Positions 13,266 to 18,584 of a stretch of 18,584 nt of DNA are shown in pieces. Both the position numbers and the translations under genes were made by a program. The stretch covers positions 1 to 18,584 of the forward strand of contig CAYURW010000050.1 in the NCBI GenBank assembly GCA_964447145.1. The letters are read 5' to 3'. This DNA comes from BRH-c25 sp964447145 (GTDB lineage Bacteria; Bacillota; Clostridia; Lutisporales; Lutisporaceae). How positions within the stretch are numbered: position 1 is the stretch's first letter; the number at the start of each line of letters is the position of its first letter. The notes under the pieces were generated by a model. The model did not search any database. It saw only the letters and a list, made by a program, of their open reading frames with translations, and was not told the origin of the DNA.

Positions 13266-14138
13266 ATGACTGATAAAAAGAGATCGGGCAGCAGTAGATC
13301 CCGGTATGTTTTTATGTTTTTGATGATAATAGCAGGCAGTGCCATTGGGGGTATATCCTTTAATGTATTTTTGATGCCTCATAAGCTATTGAGCGGCGGA
13401 GTCAGTGGCATTGCGCTTATACTGAATTATGTTTTCGGGCTGAACCCGGGAATGTTGATATTTGCTTTCAATATTCCTATATTTATTGCCGGTTATAGGT
13501 ATGTAGACAGAGAGTTCATAATTCTGAGCCTTATCGGGATGACTTCTTTTTCTGTTTTTATAGATTTTTTTTCCTTCCTGAGGAATGCTGTTTATATTGA
13601 TGATACCCTCTTATCCTGCTTATATGGGGGAGTGCTTAACGGGATAGGTATGGGGATTGTTTTCAGAAACAGAGCTTCACAGGGTGGGATTGATATCGTG
13701 GCAGTCATTGTAAAAAAATATCTTTCAATTAATCTGGGACAGACCTCCTTAATAATAAATATTATTATTATGACATTTGCCTCATTGTTTTATGGACTAA
13801 AACCGGCGATGTATACTCTGGTTTCCATGTATGTGGCTTCGACTGTGTTGGATAAGATGCAGCAGGGCTTTGGGAACAGCAAATCAATAATGATAATAAC
13901 AGACCATGAGCAGGAGGTTGCTGATGCAATACTCAAGCAGCTTGGAAGGGGTGTTACATATATTGAAGGTGAGGGAGCTTATACCGGCAACAAGAAAAGG
14001 GTAATTTACTGTATAATATCCCTGAAACAGCTGGCCAAGCTTAAACAAATAGTGCATGATTTGGACAGCGAAGCTTTTTTGGCGGTGAGCGATACCGCAG
14101 AGGTACTGGGCCATGGTTTTGGAAGCAAAGGTATATAA
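13266..14138 (+). CDS. YitT family membrane protein (DUF161 plus DUF2179)
   Basis: Integral membrane protein of unknown transport or structural role. The product is 290 residues. The N-terminal ~200 residues contain about five to six hydrophobic helices, with the family glycine motif KLLSGGVSGIALIL near residue 40 and ASQGGIDIVAVIVKK around residue 140. The C-terminal ~85 residues are the soluble DUF2179 domain (KSIMIITDHEQEVADAIL, GRGVTYIEGEGAYTG, VIYCIISLKQLAKLK). Binding site AAGAGGAGGAG ends just before ATG 13266. It starts 21 bases after cobO and is probably in the same transcript. It converges on lysC. Confidence 0.92.
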   Translation: MTDKKRSGSSRSRYVFMFLMIIAGSAIGGISFNVFLMPHKLLSGGVSGIALILNYVFGLNPGMLIFAFNIPIFIAGYRYVDREFIILSLIGMTSFSVFIDFFSFLRNAVYIDDTLLSCLYGGVLNGIGMGIVFRNRASQGGIDIVAVIVKKYLSINLGQTSLIINIIIMTFASLFYGLKPAMYTLVSMYVASTVLDKMQQGFGNSKSIMIITDHEQEVADAILKQLGRGVTYIEGEGAYTGNKKRVIYCIISLKQLAKLKQIVHDLDSEAFLAVSDTAEVLGHGFGSKGI

Positions 14139-14172
14139 AAACAGCATGCAATGCTAGTACTGCACTACATGC
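14134..14172 (-). terminator. Probable terminator of the asd-dapA-dapB-lysC operon
   Basis: On the minus strand, GCATG (14172-14168) pairs with CATGC (14148-14144) and GTGC with GCAT inside it, and the hairpin is followed by TGTTTTTATA. It lies 34 bases past the lysC stop. The same hairpin might help end cobO-yitT transcripts on the plus strand, where a T run occurs only 12 bases later (14184-14190). Confidence 0.55.
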
Positions 14173-14205
14173 CATTTGGAAAGCTTTTTTATCACATTAA
14201 ATACT

Positions 14206-15411
14206 CTAAAGATCAAATTCTTTTGCTATTGCCTCTATTGCCTTGTGCTGATCCTCCGGGTTTATAATATAGGATATCTTGATTTCTGAGGTTGTAACAA
14301 TGCTGACCGGTATGTCATTTTCAGCCAGAAGGGTAAATACCTTTGCAGCAACTCCCGATTGGGTGTTCATGCCCAGTCCTACCACCGAAAGCTTTGAAAT
14401 ATTCTCAAATGCCTCATAGCTAAGAGTAAATATTTTGTCCTTGAAGGTATCTAGAACTTTTAAGGCCTGGCGCAGGTCAGCCTTGGGAAGGGTAAAGGAT
14501 ATGCTGACCAGCCTGTTGACAGGGAAGGTCTGGCTTATCATATCGATGTTAATATCTTTGTTTGCTATATTTTGAAATATGTCTGCAACTACTTTTATAT
14601 TGTGGGGGACCCCATTAAGTGTAATTATTGCCTGGTCATTGTTTACCGCCAAACCGGTAATTGCCGAGTTTTCCATAGTATTGCCAATCTCCTTTATGAG
14701 GCTGCCTGGTATATCACCCGTATTCAGGGCTAAAAGTACAGGAACCTTGTATTTTTCTGCAAGCTCTATAGATCTAGGATGCATTACAGTTGCTCCTGAG
14801 CTTGCCATTTCCAGCATTTCTTCATAACTGATTACATCAAGCTTTCTGGCTCTTGGGTAAAGCCTTGGGTCAATTGTATAAATACCGTCGACATCGGTGT
14901 ATATTTCGCATTGAGCATGAAGCTTTGCAGCAAGTGCAACTGCAGTAGTATCTGAACCGCCTCTTCCCAGTGTCGTGATATCATTATTCTCATTTACACC
15001 CTGAAATCCGGCGACTATGACAACCTTGCCATTGTCATGGTCTTTTCGTATTTTTTCGTCGTTTATGTCCAATATTCTTGATTTTGTATGGGAGCCTTCT
15101 GTTTTAATGCCCAATTGCTGTCCCGTGTAGGATACCGCCTCGATCCCCAGGCTATTAAGTGCAATAGACAGGAGGGACATAGAAACCTGCTCTCCACTTG
15201 CCAGCAAAACATCAAGCTCTCGCTTATGAGGATCGACAGTGATATCATAAGCCATGTGTACAAGGTTGTCAGTAGTTTTTCCCATTGCGGATACCACAAC
15301 TACAATTTCATTTCCATCTTTTTTTCGTTTTGCGATTTGTTCTGCAATTCCCTTAATTTTTCCTATTGATTCAACGGAGGAGCCTCCGTACTTTTGTACA
15401 ATGATTGCCAT
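14206..15411 (-). CDS. lysC: Aspartate kinase (lysine-sensitive type, LysC)
   Basis: Phosphorylates aspartate with ATP, the first step of lysine, threonine, methionine and diaminopimelate synthesis. The product is 401 residues. The kinase domain shows KYGGSSVESI at the N terminus, VVSAMGKTTDNL, LASGEQVSMSLL, and GFQGVN..DITTLGRGGSDTTAVALA. The C terminus has two ACT-domain halves, starting around ENSAITGLAVNNDQAIITL and SKLSVVGLGMNTQSGVAAKVF, the allosteric site. The start is ATG 15411, with AGGAT upstream, since the family begins MAIIVQKYGG; GTG 15420 is in frame but weaker. It is the last gene of the riboswitch-controlled operon, 29 bases after dapB. Confidence 0.97.
   Translation of the reverse strand: MAIIVQKYGGSSVESIGKIKGIAEQIAKRKKDGNEIVVVVSAMGKTTDNLVHMAYDITVDPHKRELDVLLASGEQVSMSLLSIALNSLGIEAVSYTGQQLGIKTEGSHTKSRILDINDEKIRKDHDNGKVVIVAGFQGVNENNDITTLGRGGSDTTAVALAAKLHAQCEIYTDVDGIYTIDPRLYPRARKLDVISYEEMLEMASSGATVMHPRSIELAEKYKVPVLLALNTGDIPGSLIKEIGNTMENSAITGLAVNNDQAIITLNGVPHNIKVVADIFQNIANKDINIDMISQTFPVNRLVSISFTLPKADLRQALKVLDTFKDKIFTLSYEAFENISKLSVVGLGMNTQSGVAAKVFTLLAENDIPVSIVTTSEIKISYIINPEDQHKAIEAIAKEFDL
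14674..14695 (-). promoter_or_regulatory. Possible internal ribosome binding site and start for an aspartokinase beta subunit
   Basis: In frame within lysC, AAAGGAG (14695-14689) precedes ATG (14676-14674) by 12 bases. The ATG is codon 246 of the 401-codon gene and would yield a ~156-residue ACT-domain polypeptide. B. subtilis aspartokinase II is known to be made from in-phase overlapping genes with a beta start at this same codon number, so the site is plausible; spacing is rather long. Confidence 0.5.
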
Positions 15412-15440
15412 TATATTCACATCCTAACTGAGAAGTTATG

Positions 15441-16211
15441 TCAATTGAACGAGTCTCTAAGCATATCCTTCATATTGTATAATCCTTTGGGCTTTGATGC
15501 CATATACCGGGCTGCCCTTATTGCACCACGACCTAGAATATCACGGGAAAGAGCAGTATGCCTTATTTCAATTATCTCATCCTTGCCGGCAAAAAAAACG
15601 GTGTGATCTCCCGGTATCGTTCCTCCTCTTATGGATGATATTCCGATTTCATTTGATTTTCTTTTCTCTTTCAATTTTGATCTGTCAAAGACTGTTTCCA
15701 TTGAATTGTCTACCTGATTCACCAATTCCTTTGCTATCATGATAGCAGTGCCGCTGGGGGCATCTTTTTTTTCATTGTGGTGTTTTTCAAGGATTTCAAT
15801 ATCATATTCCGGGCCCAGGGCCAATGCAGCTTTTACTGCTAAATCTGACAATACACTGATGCCAAGGCTCATATTTGCTGAAACAAAAACAGGAATTAAG
15901 GATGAAGCCTGTCCTAGCATTCCAAGGTTACTTTCTGACAGCCCTGTAGTTCCCACCACTAGGGCCGTCAGGTGATTTATACAGTATTCCGTAATTTCGG
16001 GGAGCATTTCGGAGTTTGAGAAGTCTAATACGATATCAGCTTCAATATCTCCCATTTCATTAAAGCTCTTAAACACGGGATAATCATTCCGGCATCTGCC
16101 GGGGTCTCTTGTTATCCCGGCAATGATTTCAACATTATCATATTCCCGGATAAGCCTTGTAATTGTCTGACCCATTTTTCCGTTGCAGCCGCTCATTAGT
16201 ACCTTAATCAT
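15441..16211 (-). CDS. dapB: 4-hydroxy-tetrahydrodipicolinate reductase
   Basis: Reduces the DapA product with NAD(P)H in the diaminopimelate pathway. The product is 256 residues. The dinucleotide-binding motif GCNGKMG is at residues 8-14, VVGTTGLSE follows, and the catalytic region EKHHNEKKDAPSGTA is at 142-156, with the paired His144-His145 and Lys148. RGGTIPGDHTVFF near the end is also diagnostic. The binding site AAGGGGGTAA lies about seven bases before ATG 16211. Only five bases separate it from dapA, so the two are cotranslated. Confidence 0.98.
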   Translation of the reverse strand: MIKVLMSGCNGKMGQTITRLIREYDNVEIIAGITRDPGRCRNDYPVFKSFNEMGDIEADIVLDFSNSEMLPEITEYCINHLTALVVGTTGLSESNLGMLGQASSLIPVFVSANMSLGISVLSDLAVKAALALGPEYDIEILEKHHNEKKDAPSGTAIMIAKELVNQVDNSMETVFDRSKLKEKRKSNEIGISSIRGGTIPGDHTVFFAGKDEIIEIRHTALSRDILGRGAIRAARYMASKPKGLYNMKDMLRDSFN

Positions 16212-16216
16212 ATTTA

Positions 16217-17104
16217 TTACCCCCTTATCTCAAATCCATAGCTTATCAGTTCATTTTTCAGACGCAACAGGTTGCTTTCTGCCATCTCTACAAGGGGCAG
16301 CCTCAAGTCTCCCACATTATGCCCAATAAGATTCATAGCTGTTTTAACGGGTATGGGGTTTACCTCGCAAAAAAGGGCATCGTTAAGGTGTTTCATACTT
16401 AACTGGAGTTCCATTGCAGTTTTTACATCACCCTTTAGGTAATTGGCAACCATATCATGCATTACTTTGGGTATTATATTTGCTGTCACAGAGATAACAC
16501 CAATTCCCCCAACCGAGAGAAGGGGGACAACCTGATCGTCATTTCCAGAATACATACAAAAGTTCTCATCGCAGAACATTCCAATTTCAACTACCTGGCT
16601 TATATTTCCGCTTGCTTCCTTAACTCCTGCAATATTCTTATGCGTTGAAAGAGTTTTTAATGTGTCTGCATTTATATTAAGGCCGGTCCTGCCGGGTACA
16701 TTATATATTATCACAGGTATGCCTATGGAATCGCCTACTGCCGTGTAATGAGCAATAAGCCCCTTTTGCGTAGTTTTGTTATAATATGGAGTAACACACA
16801 GCACACCGTCACAGCCCGCCTCTTCCGCATACTGCGAAAGCAAAATGGTATGCCGGGTATCATTGCTTCCTGTGCCTGCAATAACGGGGATCCTCCCGGA
16901 AATCCTATTAACGGTATATTTATATGCTGCCCTCTTTTCTTCGTCTGTCATGGTTGAAGCCTCACCGGTAGTACCGCAAATCACTATTGCATCGGTACCG
17001 CAAGCTACATGCCAATCCAGAAGCTCACCAAGTTTTTCAAAATTTATTCCTTTGTCGTTAAAAGGGGTCACTATGGCTACCCCAGAGCCCTTAAACACTG
17101 CCAT
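16217..17104 (-). CDS. dapA: 4-hydroxy-tetrahydrodipicolinate synthase
   Basis: Condenses pyruvate with aspartate-semialdehyde, the committed step to lysine and diaminopimelate. The product is 295 residues and follows the TIM-barrel family: CGTTGEAST (43-51), VTPYYNKTTQKG (104-114), IIYNVPGRTG (132-141), and the Schiff-base Lys162 in GVKEASGN. SGNDD near residue 195 is the usual next motif. The binding site GGGAGGA ends about six bases before ATG 17104; an ATG five bases upstream is out of frame. It is the second gene of the operon, 24 bases after asd. Confidence 0.98.
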   Translation of the reverse strand: MAVFKGSGVAIVTPFNDKGINFEKLGELLDWHVACGTDAIVICGTTGEASTMTDEEKRAAYKYTVNRISGRIPVIAGTGSNDTRHTILLSQYAEEAGCDGVLCVTPYYNKTTQKGLIAHYTAVGDSIGIPVIIYNVPGRTGLNINADTLKTLSTHKNIAGVKEASGNISQVVEIGMFCDENFCMYSGNDDQVVPLLSVGGIGVISVTANIIPKVMHDMVANYLKGDVKTAMELQLSMKHLNDALFCEVNPIPVKTAMNLIGHNVGDLRLPLVEMAESNLLRLKNELISYGFEIRG

Positions 17105-17128
17105 TTCATTTCCTCCCTGATAATTATT

Positions 17129-18121
17129 TTATTGGTTCCGGATTAACAACTCGGCAATCTGCACAGCATTTGTGGCAGCACCTTTTCTAACATTATCTGC
17201 AACTACCCATAGGTTGATTCCATAATCAACTGAATAGTCTCTTCTTATCCTTCCCGCAAAAACCTCATCCTTGCCTTCTGCATCTGACGCAAGAGGGTAA
17301 ATGTTATTTGAAGGGTCATCCTGAAGCACTATTCCGGGGCTGTTTTTTAGAAGCCCCTTAAGCTCATCAATATCAAAGTCATTTTTAAATTCCAGGTTTA
17401 TTGATTCCGAATGTCCATAATATACCGGCACTCTGACGGTAGTGGCTGTAATTCTCAAATCATGGTCATTAAGAATTTTTTTTGTTTCCTCTATCATCTT
17501 GATTTCTTCTTTTGTGTAACCGTTTTCAAGGAACACGTCAATATGGGGCAGACAATTATAGGCTATGGCGTGGGGGTAAGTCCTTGGACCATTTCCTGCT
17601 ATGCCTTCCTTAAGGTCGGTCATCCCTTTTATTCCGGTTCCCGATACAGCCTGATAAGTCGAAAAGACTATTCTTTTTATATGGTATTTTTCATGAAGCG
17701 GCTTAAGAGCAACTACCGCCTGAATAGTTGAACAGTTCGGGTTTGCGATTATACCGCGATGATTGCTTATTGAATCAGGATTGACCTCGGGTACAATAAG
17801 GGGAACATTATCGTCCATTCGGAAAGCACTGCTGTTGTCAACTACAACGACCCCTTTTGAAGCTGCAACCGGAGAATACCTTTTACTGGTTTCACCTCCT
17901 GCGGAAAAAAGGGCAATGTCTATATGCCTCTCAAAAGAGTTGTCGTTGAGCTCCTCAACAATGTACTCTTTACCATTGAAAGCAATTTTTTTGCCTGCCG
18001 ATTTTGCGCTAGCAAAAGCGTAAAGGTTTTTGACCGGAAATTTCCTTTCTTCCAATACTTTGAGGATCATGCTGCCAACCATTCCGGTTGCGCCAACTAC
18101 TGCGACATCATACTTATTCAT
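17129..18121 (-). CDS. asd: Aspartate-semialdehyde dehydrogenase
   Basis: Reduces aspartyl phosphate with NADPH to aspartate-semialdehyde, the branch point for lysine/diaminopimelate and for threonine/methionine. The product is 330 residues. Visible are the nucleotide-binding GATGMVG (10-16), FSAGGETSK (72-80), DNSSAFRM, the catalytic Cys130 in NPNCST, FSTYQAVSGTG, and the base His237 in VPVYYGHSE. The binding site AAAGGAGGG is seven to eight bases before ATG 18121. It is the first gene of the operon, 55 bases after the attenuator terminator, so its expression should follow lysine level. Confidence 0.98.
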   Translation of the reverse strand: MNKYDVAVVGATGMVGSMILKVLEERKFPVKNLYAFASAKSAGKKIAFNGKEYIVEELNDNSFERHIDIALFSAGGETSKRYSPVAASKGVVVVDNSSAFRMDDNVPLIVPEVNPDSISNHRGIIANPNCSTIQAVVALKPLHEKYHIKRIVFSTYQAVSGTGIKGMTDLKEGIAGNGPRTYPHAIAYNCLPHIDVFLENGYTKEEIKMIEETKKILNDHDLRITATTVRVPVYYGHSESINLEFKNDFDIDELKGLLKNSPGIVLQDDPSNNIYPLASDAEGKDEVFAGRIRRDYSVDYGINLWVVADNVRKGAATNAVQIAELLIRNQ

Positions 18122-18175
18122 TGAAATTCCCTCCTTTGTGCAATTTGAAATGGATTACCTTTTCAAAACGCAGTT

Positions 18176-18213
18176 ATAAAATAATAAATGCCAGCCCTTT
18201 CAAAGAGCTGACA
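18176..18213 (-). terminator. Lysine-riboswitch attenuator terminator
   Basis: On the minus strand TGTCAGCTCTTT pairs with GAAAGGGCTGGCA (18213 to 18189, some G-T pairs), followed by TTTATTATTTTAT. It lies between the aptamer and asd, where an attenuator is expected. An extra small hairpin, ATTCAG/CTGAAT, sits between it and the aptamer (about 18228-18245). Confidence 0.82.
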
Positions 18214-18261
18214 TGATAGATATATCCATTCAGATAATACTGAATAAACACACTTACTCAT

Positions 18262-18447
18262 GTATAGCTCTCCATCGGAAACTGTGTATGGCTCCCGGAT
18301 GACAGTCCATATACTGTTTGAATATGGACCAGGTCAGAAAATAGTGGTGTATTTCTGCCTTCGGCGCTTCCACCTTTGGGGATATTCGGGCGCCACGACC
18401 CTTAACATGAATATCCTTACTATTTAAAAGCGCACCTCTATATCAGA
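18262..18447 (-). promoter_or_regulatory. Lysine riboswitch (L box)
   Basis: Read on the minus strand, the segment has the conserved lysine-aptamer pieces in order: AGAGGTGCG (about 18439-18431), AGTAAGGATATTCATG, CCCCAAAGGTGGAAGCGCCGAAGG (18386-18357 region), CTGGTCCATATTC with its complementary arm CAGTATATGGAC, CTGTCATCCGGGAG, and the 3' core GGAGAGCTA (about 18272-18264). The P1 arms UAUAG and CUAUA pair at the ends. In this class lysine binding stabilises P1 and favours the terminator, reducing expression of asd-dapA-dapB-lysC. Confidence 0.93.
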
Positions 18448-18473
18448 ATAGGCACTTTATATAAATTAGAATA

Positions 18474-18502
18474 ATACTACCATAGGACTAAAAATGTGTC
18501 AA
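18474..18502 (-). promoter_or_regulatory. Sigma-A promoter of the lysine operon
   Basis: Minus strand: perfect TTGACA (18502-18497), 17-base spacer, TAGTAT (18479-18474). Transcription should start near 18467, about 20 bases before the riboswitch. The last ~80 bases of the window (18503-18584) are AT-rich with no other feature I can see. Confidence 0.82.
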
Positions 18503-18584
18503 CAACTAATATTAATTATATTCCTTATGCTATACATTTTAGGATAGACATCAGCTAATATATTTCGATACCCTATAATTAGAT

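Noticed and set aside
14206..18121. Plus-strand open frames opposite lysC, dapB, dapA and asd
   Set aside because: They are shadows of strongly supported minus-strand genes and show no family motifs.

Overview
The window looks like a chromosomal segment of a low-to-moderate GC, spore-forming-type Firmicute, most likely class Clostridia. The reasons are the gene order ffh-rpsP-khpA-rimM-trmD-rplS-rbgA-rnhB-ylqG-ylqH-yraN (partly as in Bacillus subtilis), strong AGGAGG-type ribosome binding sites, several GTG/TTG starts, a PdaB-like deacetylase of the clostridial FDAAWG type, and an asd-dapA-dapB-lysC operon behind a lysine riboswitch. The species cannot be named from this sequence alone.

Bases 1-4906 (+) are a translation and RNA-processing block: the 3' half of ffh, ribosomal proteins S16 and L19, the RNA chaperone KhpA, ribosome maturation factors RimM and RbgA, the tRNA methyltransferase TrmD, and RNase HII. 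Terminators follow khpA and rplS. rplS has its own promoter and a structured leader that looks like an L19 autoregulatory leader. A 150-base structured segment of unknown nature precedes rimM. Bases 4912-10174 (+) hold a FliK-like/FlhB-like orphan pair separated by four tandem 36-bp repeats, YraN, an MnmM(YtqB)-DUF2007 fusion, a PdaB-like deacetylase and a THUMP-domain RNA methyltransferase.

Bases 10175-12596 (+) are the least ordinary part. They hold a 70-codon gene of unknown function behind a strong inverted repeat, a degenerate MurE-like ligase in which nearly every catalytic motif is altered, a dyad-rich intergenic region, and a protein with two tandem OB folds. If the window has an undescribed system, this cluster is the best candidate, but its function is not shown by the sequence. 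It is followed by a terminator and then by cobO-type cobalamin adenosyltransferase and a YitT-family membrane protein.

Bases 14134-18502 lie on the minus strand and read, in transcription order, promoter, lysine riboswitch, intrinsic terminator, asd, dapA, dapB, lysC, terminator. The four genes cover aspartate kinase, aspartate-semialdehyde dehydrogenase, and the first two diaminopimelate-branch steps. High lysine should stop transcription before asd. lysC also carries a plausible in-frame internal start for a separate beta subunit, as in B. subtilis aspartokinase II.

The first ~57 bases do not fit Ffh although they are in frame with it and are GC-richer; they may be a contig-edge assembly artefact.
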